A DNA stretch of 64,000 nt from Onthophagus taurus (taxonomy: Eukaryota > Arthropoda > Insecta > Coleoptera > Scarabaeidae), in NCBI RefSeq assembly GCF_036711975.1, contig NC_091967.1:6200001-6264000 (forward strand), read 5' to 3'. How positions within the stretch are numbered: the first letter of the stretch is position 1; every line of letters starts with the position of its first letter. Of this stretch, positions 12,601 through 24,199 are shown piece by piece. The notes below the pieces were generated by a model. That model worked only from the letters and a program-made list of their open reading frames with translations, made no database searches and was not told the DNA's origin. Made by a program: the position numbers and the translations under genes.

Positions 12601-15600
12601 GTTGTTCGTAATGTTCTGCTAATTCTTCTGCATATCTCGGCATCTATATATCAATAAGTATTCTCTTCCACCTTGCAATTGCTGTGGCCACTGCTTTTCT
12701 CTTCTAGATGTTCTGCACATAAATAAGTCTCCAGACTTGGGTTGCTTTTTGATCCTGTCGATTGTTTGATCACAACTTTTTTTATTTTCCTGATTCATTT
12801 CTCTTGCCTTCTATGTTTTTTCTTTTTATCTTCAGTTACTATTTTACTGTTTACTATCTTTGTGTGATTTTCTTTGCTTGTCTTCGTGTTATTTGTAGTT
12901 TTTTAGGTTTTGTTATATATTCGCCTGAATAATATAGAAAGAAAATATCAAATGGAATTGATTCATTTGGCATTAATATATGGTAAAATGAAGTTGCAGA
13001 TACTCCATTCGCTATGTTTTATAAATTTTCTCAGTTTTCTACAAAGCAAAGAACGTTTGAAACTCACTTTGCATTGCAAATCTGGAAGTTTATAGCTTCA
13101 CGATTAACTTCGTTTGATATCATGCTTTAATCGTAATAGCTTAATTAGAAATTTAGAAAAAAATTCAGAAAATTTTAAATCGTGAAAAACGTGATTGTTA
13201 CGCAACAAAGTCTTGTTATATTTGCATAACGTTTACCTAGAAAATCCGCAACGGGCGAGGGTGGTTCTGTGTTTAAAGCTGAGGGACCCAGAAATGTTAT
13301 CCTTTAACTTCGGGATATCCCCTTTTGGACGTTCGCGGTGTCCTTTCGCCTCGGGTATTACGCCACAGTCTTCTTTTAACAATGTAGATTTATTTTTCTT
13401 AATTCTTACTGCGGAAAATCTTTTTCTTGGGTATTTTGTATTTTTACAAAAATCTATTATTTAAATTTACTTCAATTTTTTATTTAATTTAGTCTTTCAG
13501 ACATTCTTTATTTCGTTGAATACTTTTGTGTATGGCTTTTTAATGATATATCTTTGTCTGTCTATTTTTGTTAGCATCCCTTTTATGGTCTCATTTAAAT
13601 TTCAGTCGCGTAAAGGCTATGGTAGAATTTTTTATGTAACAGATGTTCTCCAAAACAAAATTACTTTGGCAACATTTCTTTGGTTTCCTTTTGTGGTGCA
13701 CACATGTACCATTTTCTTTATGACACAACTACGTAATGTATCCTTTGAAGATATTTGGATTTAAAATTGTTTTCTTGTAAATAAAAATACATAATGAAAT
13801 TAAAATAAGCAAAATTATCTAAAATAAAGCAGAAAATAATGCATCGGCCGGGAATCGAACCCGGATCGCCCGCGTGGCAGGCGAGCATTCTACCATTGAA
13901 CCACCGATGCTGTTGAGAAACGATTTATCTTTCCAAGTTTAGTTGAGAATATTTTAATGTTATCAACATTCTTTAAGATACCTTACATTCTTTTATCTCA
14001 TATCTGATAAGTTTAATATACCTACTTAGAAAAAATAAAACGTCGATGAGAAATAAAAACCGTGTAGAAAATCTGCTCGGAGCAACCGTCAGATGTAGCT
14101 GAAAGTTAACAGACACATCGGAAATTGTTCGATCCAAATACCCCGTGAACGTCTTCCGCTCCCATTTTCCAATATCTTCGATGTCCCACCGAGATATGAT
14201 TTATTGAAATTTAACCGTTCAATTAAATTGAATTGTTTTCTCTTCGAAAATCGAAATCACCAACCCTAACCCAAATCTAATAACTCATTTACTCCTCTTT
14301 TAAATCATTTCCGTCTCTGATTTATTATTCACATCATCAACTTCATCATCAGGCTTAAATACTCATTATATTTTTGTCGCCTGCGTTTGCGATTATTTAA
14401 TTAAAATGATTAATTATGGTCGGGGTTCGTTAGAGTGGTGGTAAAAAGAAATATTTATTGTGTTCTTATTGATTTTAACATTTTCTGACTTATATTTGCA
14501 AACGAGGCGGTGAAATGCAAACTGAATTAGATGACCATTATCGTCTGTTTGCTAAAAATAACGAATCTCGCAACTTTAACGATGACTTTTCAACACAATT
14601 TAATTCTTTTATATCTTTTTGATACTTTAAGGAGTTTTTAAAGAAGAAAATTTTTATTCGTCCTATTATAATTGTCGTTATCTATTGGTTGCAGATATCT
14701 TCTTTAGTTGAAGCTCATGGTAGCGTGGGAGCATTGCGGTCGTCGGCGGTTGCAAGAGTTGGTCAAGCAGTTAATGTCGCCGTTGAACGATTCGTCACAG
14801 TTGGAGAAACTATTGCCGATGACTACAGTGAAGTCCGCGAGGGAATGTATGAAGCCTGTAAAGAGGCGAGACAAGCCGGTAAGCCCCGAGTGATAAATGA
14901 TGTCTTTATTAATGCCGACGTAATTCACTGTAACGTCCAAACTCTAAATCGTTCCAACTGAAATATGGAGTGCAATTTTAAAATTATTATTTAGGAAAGT
15001 GCAGTGTAGAAAACTTAAAGTTACATAAACAAAACCATACATTTTATTTAATGTCTCTATTTAGAAACGTTCCGCTTTCATAGAGTCCAAATGTGAAGCC
15101 ATATACATTTCAATGCAAGCTTTTAACCCAATTGATTTTATGTTAATTTTGGATTTGTTTATGCAATTAAACAAAATAACTTAAGCGCGTATTAGAGTGA
15201 AAACGTTATTGGACAATTTACCACTAATAACAGTAATACCTTGGTGACCCTCCGTAATATGGCCATAGTTTCACCCAGGTGCCCCAAGAAAAATGTCCTT
15301 CATCAAACATGTTTCTTGATGACTGAGGTTCGATAGTTCTATTTGCTTGGTGGTTAGTCGGAAAATGTTGGGCATATTTGTAATCGCCATACAGTATTCT
15401 GATCATAGGTTTGACATTGCAAAAATTCATAAATCCACTGTCCACTGGTGAGTATAGATTTAGTATGGCTGAATCTTGAATGCAAATAGTTAGCTCAACG
15501 GCGTTCCATCTGATGGTTCCACATCATCTATCTTCAATGTTGCCGTTATCTCTTTCGGATGGAGAGCGACGCATTTGGTAGGCGTAATTCCAAATAGATC

Positions 15601-18600
15601 TCGTAAACAGCAACTCGTAAAGTTGATGTTCTTCCAGACTTCAATGTATGTAGTTTAATCGGATTTAGTACTCTAAAATGTGATGTAGTTAATTTTTTGC
15701 TAATAAATATAACCAACATTCTTTGAAAATTATTTACAACTATATTACTTTACAAGTTTAAACCTTCATTCATTATAGTTAGTTTCGTTTTATAAATTAG
15801 AAGGTTTAATCCACTTTCTAGAGCCGATCCTTCAGCTAACCTCTCCCAACTGCTAACGAATTCCTCGCCCAATATTTATGCAAAGCTCCGCCACACTGTG
15901 TGAAGTGCACTTCATCGTAATTAACTGTCCTCAATTTCAGGATAGCTTTATGGTTGTTCCTTTAATGAACGGGATTCCGGAAGATTAATTTGGGACGATC
16001 CGGTAACCAAATATGTAGGGGAAAAGTTTATTTTCCATTAAATTTATTTTGCTCATAGCATTCGCGAGTCTGAGATTCTATGAACTCGAAACGATATATT
16101 ATATAAGGGGAAATTTTCAAAACCGAATCACACCGAGGACATTAATAACGGTTGACCCAGTTGTGACGTTACAAAGTGAGCCCAACAGTGGGGGAATCTG
16201 CACAAATGCTTGAACAACTTGTCTGAGAAATCGTAAAAATATATTCTAGTTTACTGGGCGGTGAATGTAACTTTTTGTTCCGCCAAGTTAAGTTATTATA
16301 GATGTAAGATTTTTTTTGTTTTCAAGGAAAATAAACATCGAATGTTGAAATGATCGTATTCCCTTGTATCTCGTACAGGATTTTCCATTTTCTCTCTGGA
16401 GATCTACTGCAGCATGATCTAACCCAGATAAAATCCAGATTTGTGTTTATCGATGACGCAAATCTTTTTACCCGTACATATGTAGGTGGTTGCTTTTAGA
16501 AAATATCTTGTACTAAAAATCACATTCAGAGTTGCATCGCATCCACTTTCTTATTTTGCTTAAAAACATGATCGTAAAGAGCTACTGAAAATACTCAGAT
16601 CGGCTTTTATAAATTTACATTTTAAAAGGAACCGTAACTGAAATCCTTTCAAAACATTGTAAACACAACTATTATTCGTAAATACGACTTCTAAATGCCA
16701 TATATTTTTCATTTTACGATTCTGGAGTAAGTTTAAGAGTTTAGAGTTTGTTTTGAAAGAGAACATTATATCTCCAAGTGGCATTACACCGACGTCGTAA
16801 TGAAGTTTAGGAAACTAAACTGTTAAATTTTATTCTGTTATTCGAGATGTGAGTTTAGAATACATAAACGATATCAAAATCTAACTATATTATTATGTTT
16901 GTATATGGTGGTAATAATCTCCACGTTTAATCTGTAATCTAAACGGTATACATAAATTTGTTGCAGGAAGTGCTATCGAGCGGATATGTGAGGAAGCGGA
17001 AGTGGATGATGCAATAGGAGATAGAACAGCACTTGTGAGAGCATCACGTTGTCTTCTTGGAGCAATTACTCGAGTCCTTCTACTGGCAGACATCGTTGTA
17101 GTGAAACAACTCCTATTGGCCAAAGACAAGGTCTGCATTTAGGGGCTTAGTGTGAGTTCGTAGGCGTAACGAATGATATAAACGAACATTATAAGCATTA
17201 TAATATTCCCGCGTTTTGGCAATAGCTAAATTAAGTAGTTAAGAAAGTAAAATTAATAATTTAAAATTTACCAAGAACTCATAAATTAAGTAATTTATTT
17301 AGATTAAGAAATAAATTTTAAATAGGTAGACTAAGAAAGAATCAGGATAATATAGATGGTTATCCGGGTAATAATTAAGTTGACAATATTTCTATTCGGG
17401 TTGTTCCAGGTGGAACGCAGCTTGGACAGATTAGAGTCAGTGAATAACTTTACAGAGTTCGTAAAAGCGTTCAGCCATTTCGGTTCCGAGATGGTAGAGT
17501 TGGCACACCTGACCGGAGACCGACAAAACGACCTCAAAGACGAACGGAGAAGAGCTCAAATGGCTGCTGCGCGGCAAGTTTTAGAAAGATCTACTATGAT
17601 GCTTCTTACGTCGAGTAAAGTAAGTTATTAAATTTTCCACGAATACAATGATATAACCTAAATCTATTTTAACTTTTAACTTCATAAATTTTCTCGAAAA
17701 AAGCGATTGCTAAAGAGAAACAAATTTGAAAATTACCGATTTTCTCATAACTTCGTTAACCGGGAATAGATTGATCACATAAAGTAAATTGATAGTAACC
17801 TAATTAAAGAGTTTGTAGATGGGTATCGTTTCGATACTATTCCACCTATACAAAGTTAGAGTGTTGCGAGTTGAGAGGATTTCCGCATAAATTTACTAAC
17901 ATCATACTTGCAAAATAGAATAGGAAGAGTGCCCTTAATGGGTAATCTGTTTAACGATACGTCGACAAAGGAACTCTCTGTTTTTGGGTCATTTTTTTAT
18001 AAAATCCACCTATGTTGTTAAAAAAATTGATGGTCTTAATATTATCACTGTGTAAGCAAAATGTTCGCAAACATACTCGATAAACCTATAAATTGCTGAA
18101 ATTTGTTCTCGATTGTAAACATTGAATTTCAAAAGCGCTATCATAACAGCGTTTACATCCAAATCGGTTTAATTATATATCTTGATTTATTCGTTGACCT
18201 TAACTGAAAAACAACATGAACATTGCACAATGCCACTTAAAATTACCATTTTCATAAATTTTACTTTTCAATTACAGAACGTAGTAATATTATCTCGCGT
18301 TTTATGTATGGTAATTGAGTAACATTTCACGTCGGCGTTTGCTCGATATTTTTCATTTCGCATTCTACAAAATCTAATTTCCACGATAAATTACTACCTG
18401 TTACTTTTATTGCAGCATCTTTTATGTAAATTTATCGTAGAGATTATATTAATTTAAGAAAATCACATTAGAATATACATATAAGTACATGATAAAGGAG
18501 TTTTAAACATGTTGTAAATTTTTATTTTTTTGCTGCTTACCTTGAAACATGGTTAATCGTGTCAGCTAAATTACTATTTATTTTAGTGAGGTACCGTTCG

Positions 18601-21600
18601 TGCAAAAGATTGCTTTTGGGATAAGAAAAGCCGTCTAGTTGAAATTTATGGCTTTCGATACGACTAAACAACCATAAATTTAGAAGTGAAAAGCTTATAA
18701 TTCGTAAACTTAGAGCTAGCAGAAGTTATAAAAGTATACGAAAGAAAATTTTTATGTAGAGATAAGATGAAATAGTGTTTCCTCGAATATAAGCCGATTA
18801 AAACCGGTTTGACGGTTTCGTTGAGGTCTTAAATCTCATGCGGATTGTAATCGTGTGGGGAATTGAGTTGAGTTAATGTTTGGATTTTAGAAAATATGTA
18901 TAATAAAAAAACTACTTCGTTATTACTTCGTTCCTATTCGCTGGAGAATCGGGGTCAACTGTGTAAATATTATCTTCTCCAACATATATTTTTGAGATAG
19001 AGTTTCTTACTGCCTGCAAATACTGGGCAACTTTTACAACAGAACTTTCTTATTTTCTGATTCTAAATCAGAAGTTGTAATACAATTTAAATATTGTTGT
19101 TTCATCTTGTTCTCAAATGGTATATTAACTCTTTACGTAGCGAAATTTCAGATTCGCAATTTTGGCACGAAAATATTTAGCTGCTGTTATAATTACACTT
19201 CTTCAACGGTGACATGTCATTGTCTTTTTTGGCTTCGTTCACTTAAAGGGATCAGAAATATACAGATTGTCGTGCAAGAGGAACACGAAAAGAACAGAAA
19301 AAACAGAGCATTGCCACATAGAACGATACCACAATATACATTTTGATGAGATGAAGATACTTGCCAGGAGGAGCCACAACTACCACAGGATGGCCAGAGA
19401 AGCCATAGAAGTTTATCATCATAAGAATAAAATCAGCAGAGAGGATTATATAGAGTTGAGCTGAACCAGGAAGAATTTATTGGACGCGATGAAAGATTTC
19501 CCCACTCTACACCAAACTCGGCAATTAGTTACTAGTGTATATATTGTTAACTTTCCATCGATTTTGCCACTTTTGAACTTGTTTCTCAAGAATCTTGGTA
19601 TCCGAAATATCAAACAATATTTTAATGAACGCACGGCATAAACCGGAAGTTTCCAGTTTTAGTTTAATTCTGGTATTATTTATTTTCAACTCAATCCTGG
19701 CGCAACCTGTCTCATATCGTTTCTTTGCAAACCTACATTCTCACCTTTTGTCATCCTGGAATAAAGCGCAAAGCCTGTCTCATTAATTTCAGGAAACCGT
19801 TCTCTATTCCGGGTGGTTTTCTTTTCAGTACAGTTTCAAATTTTATCCCGCCGGCATGTACATCGGATAATTTTAAAAAAGATGCAGATTACATTCGTAT
19901 AAGTTTTCAGGAAATACAGTATTTGAGAAAAATTTAAAAATAAGTTAAGGATTTTAAAGGATATTATCAACACTTCCATTTACTGCCACTTCAAATTTTT
20001 TTTTCATTTAGTTTCCTTAAAATCCCGTGTTAATTGACTAGAATAAATTGTCCCGAAATTATTCCCTTGTTTTCAAACTTTTTCAATTAAAACTTAAATT
20101 AGAATTTCTCATTAAAAAAATGCACACATCTACCTTATACAAAAATCATTGTTCTATTTTTGTCTACTATTTTTTTTGTACTTTATTTTCGCCTCTAAAT
20201 TTTTAACCATCATTATTTTTTATTATTTAAGGCATGTTTGCGACACCCCGATAGTGGAACGGCGAGAGAAAATAGGGACACCGTGTTCTGCCAGATGCGA
20301 CGGGCGATGGATTTAATACATTTCGTCGTAAAGGACGGTGTCCTGAACTCGAATGAAGCGAACCCTCCGCCACCGTCACATAAGGACGCGCTTGATGCCG
20401 ACAGGTCAACTGTTTATTCCTGCATGAGGAACCTGCAAAATCTTTTAGAGCTCAGCCGCGTCACTTTGGACAGCGCGTGCCATGACACTCTGCCAAACGC
20501 CTTAGAAGCCGTTTTGGAACGAACTCAGGACTTTACTGATAGTGCCTACACCAATCACGAACATCGGCAGGCGATACTTGATGGTACCGAAAGACTTAAA
20601 AATGAACTCGATCATCTTTTAGGACTTTATGCAAATGTGGTGCGTTATAAAAATTCTAAGTAGAAATTGCTATTAAAAACACATTTATTTCTTTCTTTTC
20701 TAAGATTTTCAATTTCACAGATTATCGCAAAAACGTGTGACATAATAACACACAGGTTATTACAGCGGTTATTGGGTAACTAACAGGGAAATTACAAAAG
20801 CTGTGGTGAACATTCAAGCCGAAAATGCTGTTAGCGGAAATATTGGGATTTTATCAAAATATAAATACCCCGCGCTTCGCGTAATTATGCTGCAAATACT
20901 TTTTCACTTTATATATCCGGCTTTAATATTAATATTTTAAATTAAAAAAATTAAAATATCTGCTAAATTGTATTTGATTGTTCATTATTTCTTTAGATCG
21001 GATTTGAAGGTGCTGCAAATTGCCCGGAGTTAGAAGCGTGCGTAAACGCAACGGTGACCGCAGCTACAGATTTAGCAAGAAATTTAGCACAAGCAGCTCT
21101 TCAACAAGCGCAAGAATTGAACACGGCGACGAAACAAGGTCAGGAACTGGTATCTACTGTAAAGCAACAAGCAAGTTTAAGTGATATGGACAGACTGCAT
21201 CACACCTCCGAAGCCTTTCACGATTCAATCGATCACATTTTAGAAGTAAAAAATTTTTTTTGTATAATAATCGATAAAATACTTTTTTATTTTTAGGTGT
21301 GTAAGTTATTAAGACAAGTAGCGATATCTGAAACACTTCAAGTATCGGCTAGATTTTCAGAAATTAATTTGAGAGTATATGGGCCACAGGTAAAAAAAAT
21401 CTATTCGATGTTTATGGAAGATTTAGATAACTTAAACGGTAAATTTGTAATACGTTAGGTAATTACGGCCGCTAAGACTTTGGCTCAGTATCCCGGAAGT
21501 AAGATAGCACAGGAAAACTTAGACGTCTTCGCTGATATGTACCAGTGGTTGGTTTCGGACGTAACGGCCGTAGTAAAGGGAGTTTTGGACGCGAGCCAAT

Positions 21601-23870
21601 CGAGACCTGAAAAGCAAGTGTACATGTCCTTGCCAAGGCCAGGGGTAAAGATACTTTTGAAAGCCACTTTGGCATCCAGATTATAAGGACGACTTGTTAC
21701 GAATTAAAATACGCTTCCATTTGCCTATAGAAACACGGAACTACCTCGAAACCTCTCAAGTCGGTACGATTAGATGTAGACGAACAGGAAAAGATTGCCA
21801 AGTCTGGTTTGGAAATGAAACTTATCACCAGTGAAATGGATGCGGAAACGGAAAAATGGCAAGAATCAAGTACACAACTTGAAGTAAACAATTCATTTAA
21901 ATGAAATCTTTTTTTTTAACCCAAAATTATTTCAGGAAAATAACGATATAGTTAAGCGAGCGAAAAACATGTCGGCAATGGCATTCTCAATGTACCAATT
22001 TACAAAAGGAGAGGGAGCACTAAAGACAACACAAGACTTATTTACCCAAGCTGAATATTTCGCAGAAGAAGCGAACAGGTTGTACAAAGTTATTAGGCAA
22101 TTTAGTTATCAGGTAAAAATCATAAAATCCAATTTTTAAACTCAAATTGATACATCATTATAAACCAGGTTCCAGGTGGATCGAATAAAAAGGAGCTTTT
22201 GGAACACTTAGACAAAGTGCCAACGTTCGTACAAAGGTTACAATTTACAGTTAAAGATCACACGGTCGGAAAGGCAGCCACTTTCACAAAAGTGGATAAC
22301 GTCATTCAAGAAACGAAAAATCTTATGAATGTTATTTCAAAGGTCGTAACTACATGCTTTGAATGTGCTACTAAAGTAAGTTATTTGTTTAGTAATTATT
22401 AAGTATAATTATTAGTAATTAAGGCTGTGATGTCATTTTTAATGAGTTGAGAGAAATTATAAATTGTACTATTTTATGAAAAAGATATATTTGTGTTTTC
22501 AGGACGTAATTGTTTTTTAAACTTAAATAATAACTTGATTTTCACCTATTGTATGGTGTTTGCAAAGGAAAGAAGTTGTATGTTCCAAAACTATAAAATG
22601 CAAATACTGTCTTATGACTTAATAACAAGTGAAATGATCATAAATATAAGACAAATGGAAAATAGCATTCTTCTGAATCTAAATGACGAGAAGTGAACCT
22701 ATCAGGAAACTCAGAGAAATCAAGTCTGTATTATTCAAAGACTGTTGAGATTATGTTAGGGACGATTTTGATGTCACAGATGCTGTTGTAAATGATTGGA
22801 AATATGAACCAAAATAATATTGACAGATAATAGGAATTTCTTTGGCAGATGTTCAACAGTGTAGGATGCAATAGATGATTTAGAGATAAGCAGTGACCAT
22901 GTTAACAAATATCACCACATCATACTATAAAAACTTGGCGAATTTTCCTTTTATTTGGTGAAAATTTCACATTTCCATCTTGCTTTGTTTTCTCTCAACT
23001 CGTTAAAAATAATTTTCAGTCTTAACATATAAAATAATTATATAATTATTATTTACTTGAATAATTTTTTAACTCATAGTTCAGTGTTGCAATGCCTCAA
23101 CGGGTTAAATTACCATGTGTTTCATTAGATGGTATACATTTACCATCGCAAGTGTCTCCGCAAAATTTGAATAGATACGTCACCTTTTCTGATTATGCAA
23201 CAATGCCAAGGAAAAATCGGTGATTTTTAAATATTTTCATTTCTATATTGCATCGTTATTAACAATTTATAACCATTAAGGAAGTGTTTTCAATGTTATT
23301 GTTACTAAAACCGAAACTAATAATAATGTTATTTTTTTTTTGAACATGAGAGATTGTGAGTTTTTGTGTTAAAAATAATTAAAACATCCGCTTTAAAAAA
23401 GTTTTTAAAATTACGATGAAATATTTTTCGTATCAATACAGATATGGAAATGTCTTTGACGTCTCTAAAGCAATATTTATGAGATCTGGAAACGATTCGC
23501 AATTTTCTTTCTATTACGACAATAATTGAAGATTTTCTTTAAGGTAACTCCGTTTTGAATTCATCACCTCTCAAAGTTCTTAATCAATAAAATTGAATAA
23601 ATCGTCGATAACATCTCTAATTAAATCAGATACATTAATAACTTAATATTATTTTGTTTCAGGATTTATAACAAAACTAATTTAAATGAATTTTAGTGTT
23701 TCAAGTCTTTAATTTTGTTATTAATTTTGTTTTAGTATAAGCTAGAATTTCGTGGAAGTGGTGCTGGAAATGGACGGGGATCAGGTGGTGATGGAGGCTC
23801 CTCCAGTGGCGGAGGAAGTGGAGCAGACAATAAGGGTGGAGGAGCAACCGGTCAAGATTCAAGTTTATGA
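675..23870 (+). CDS. alpha-Catulin: alpha-catulin (catenin alpha-like protein 1)
   Basis: A cytoplasmic vinculin/alpha-catenin family scaffold; catulins are known as cytoskeletal linkers and as organisers of Rho and channel signalling. Twelve exons: 675-761, 14695-14878, 16967-17130, 17410-17619, 20232-20639, 20997-21245, 21297-21389, 21459-21644, 21731-21883, 21936-22112, 22169-22375, 23736-23870; together 750 codons plus TGA, against about 734 aa in human CTNNAL1. Diagnostic segments: LEIKTRSIEQTLLPLIKQ at residues 12-29, RVGQAVNVAVERFVTVGE in exon 2, HLTGDRQNDLKDERRRAQMA in exon 4, and ERTQDFTDSAYTNHEHR in exon 5. These match catulin far better than alpha-catenin proper. The start ATG has a good context (GAAAATGG) and an in-frame stop just upstream. 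The exon 3 donor (GTCTGC) and exon 5 donor (GTGCGT) are not ideal but keep the frame. The last exon encodes a Gly/Ser-rich tail. Intron 1 is 13.9 kb. Confidence 0.95.
1244..1765 (+). mobile_element. Decayed LINE fragment with RNase H remnant
   Basis: The plus strand gives IFTASWIALKAIQ followed after a frame break by LWWVPGHRDIESNEKAE. These two blocks are typical of the RNase H domain at the C-terminal end of jockey/R1-like non-LTR retrotransposons (normally a TDSQAALKAL-type and a WVPGHxGxxGNExAD-type motif). Stops and frame breaks show it is dead. The segment runs into an AAT-repeat tail near 1760-1770, as expected for a LINE 3' end. It lies in alpha-catulin intron 1. Confidence 0.65.
2690..3182. 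repeat. Composite minisatellite with a TTATAGCGTGAAG core
   Basis: The 13-base core TTATAGCGTGAAG occurs 11 times exactly and once as a variant (GCGCGAAG) between about 2728 and 3155. It is spaced by either about 23 or about 40 bp and joined by recurring linkers (GAATGTCGGTTTTCTTTTGAA and AAATGTTAGGATAGGTCAG-type). The two linker kinds alternate in a higher-order pattern, with the GTTAGGATAGG block recurring roughly every 110-190 bp. It lies in alpha-catulin intron 1. Confidence 0.9.
3280..3660 (-). mobile_element. Penelope-like element fragment (reverse transcriptase)
   Basis: The minus strand reads FLNSQHTMIKFTMET and QLPFLGVLITRK, the block that follows the catalytic motif in Penelope-like reverse transcriptases (FLN..HP.I.FT.E.E....LPFLDVL). 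Just upstream on the same strand is a degraded LHCVDGTFMI, corresponding to the YVDDTF catalytic motif; here the first Asp position is Gly and frames are broken. A dead fragment. Confidence 0.7.
5890..6315 (+). mobile_element. Decayed LINE fragment (start of RT domain)
   Basis: The plus strand encodes a linker with SNLKDIKNTWKAHFQDLL. After frame breaks comes CPIYEKDDKLIYRGISLLNT, which matches the opening of RTE/CR1-type reverse transcriptases (xCPIYKKGDKxxxxNYRGISLLN). The copy stops abruptly at about 6312, where the palindromic element begins. Confidence 0.65.
6320..6625. repeat. Hairpin-rich inverted-repeat element (MITE-like)
   Basis: Two consecutive near-perfect inverted repeats. Arms 6386-6430 and 6447-6491 are 45 nt with one mismatch and a 16-nt spacer. 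Arms 6501-6520 and 6537-6556 are 20 nt with one mismatch. All arms share the motif GGCTAAACCCAAATGATTCT, and the flanks are CTAGAACTAACAC-type repeats. No coding capacity. Confidence 0.8.
7850..8889 (+). promoter_or_regulatory. Candidate internal promoter and 5' UTR in alpha-catulin intron 1
   Basis: About 8200-8480 is clearly richer in GC and CpG than the surrounding intron (for example GTGCGCGCGTCTTCGCGCC at 8259), and it lies just upstream of a possible coding start at 8890. I infer a second promoter for alpha-catulin. No TATA box is evident. Confidence 0.35.
8890..8937 (+). CDS. Candidate alternative first coding exon of alpha-catulin
   Basis: An ATG at 8890 opens 16 codons (MSSLRSSLSNRHVNGK) ending at AAG followed by GTATGA, a plausible donor, exactly in phase 0. 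That is the phase needed to join alpha-catulin exon 2 at 14695. The resulting isoform would lack the conserved LEIKTRSIEQ N-terminus. This is inference only: short ATG-to-donor stretches arise by chance. Confidence 0.35.
13840..13910 (-). tRNA. tRNA-Gly (anticodon GCC)
   Basis: Read on the minus strand this is a 71-nt tRNA with a 7-bp acceptor stem (GCATCGG / CCGATGC plus discriminator A), a D-arm GTTCAATGGTAGAA, the anticodon loop CTGCCAC with anticodon GCC at 13876-13878, and an intact T-arm/B box GGTTCGATTCC. A run of four T (AAAA at 13833-13836 on the plus strand) follows the 3' end and can terminate Pol III. No intron. It lies inside alpha-catulin intron 1 in antisense orientation. Confidence 0.96.
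15224..15470 (-). pseudogene. Possible decayed transposase N-terminal fragment
   Basis: The minus strand gives a 73-codon frame with MIRILYGDYKYAQ and a following Pro/Asn/Arg-rich stretch. It loosely resembles the helix-turn-helix start of insect DDE transposases of the type MxFIYGxxxGNAxxAxxxYxxxFPNRR. No DDE residues can be traced. Weak evidence. Confidence 0.2.
19240..19500 (+). mobile_element. Penelope-like element fragment (C-terminal end)
   Basis: The plus strand encodes FDEMKILARRSHNYHRMAR followed by EAIEVYHHKNKISREDYIEL and then a stop. This matches the C-terminal end of Penelope-like polyproteins after the GIY-YIG nuclease (pattern xxREAIEIxKxxNNxNREDGxxLxxxW). It lies in alpha-catulin intron 4 and is truncated on its 5' side. 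Confidence 0.55.
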
Positions 23871-24127
23871 CAGTTGGGGATGTCCAGGCGCAACAAAGGA
23901 GACTCGAGACGCACTCGGGTCTCCTTCCTGTTGTTCTAGGACATCTATATCCAATTGCTGCCGGTTCATCCGTGTTCAAAAAAGCCGTTACGTTTTGCGA
24001 AATCATCCGTTGTTATACGTTTAAAAAGAAAAATAGTCGGAGAGGCGTTCGTTTAGTTTTTTTGAAGATGAGAAACGGTCGAGACGTTTATTTTGCAATC
24101 GAAACAGGTGTAAAGCATGTGATAATT

Positions 24128-24177
24128 AATAAAAAGTACTAGATTTTACGATGAATTGAAACAGAGAAATTAATAAA
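24128..24177 (+). terminator. Polyadenylation signals of alpha-catulin
   Basis: AATAAA occurs at 24128-24133 and again at 24172-24177, about 260-300 bp after the TGA at 23868-23870. The gene's 3' end is probably shortly after one of them. Confidence 0.5.
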
Positions 24178-24199
24178 TGTTAAAATAATTAAAAAAAAA

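Noticed and set aside
16893..17138. Minus-strand frame of 81 codons
   Set aside because: It is the antisense shadow of alpha-catulin exon 3.
675..23870. Calling the first gene alpha-catenin
   Set aside because: The N-terminus (LEIKTRSIEQ), the GDRQNDLKDE block and the DFTDSAYTNHEHR block match catulin (CTNNAL1), and the length of 750 aa fits catulin better than the about 900 aa of alpha-catenin.
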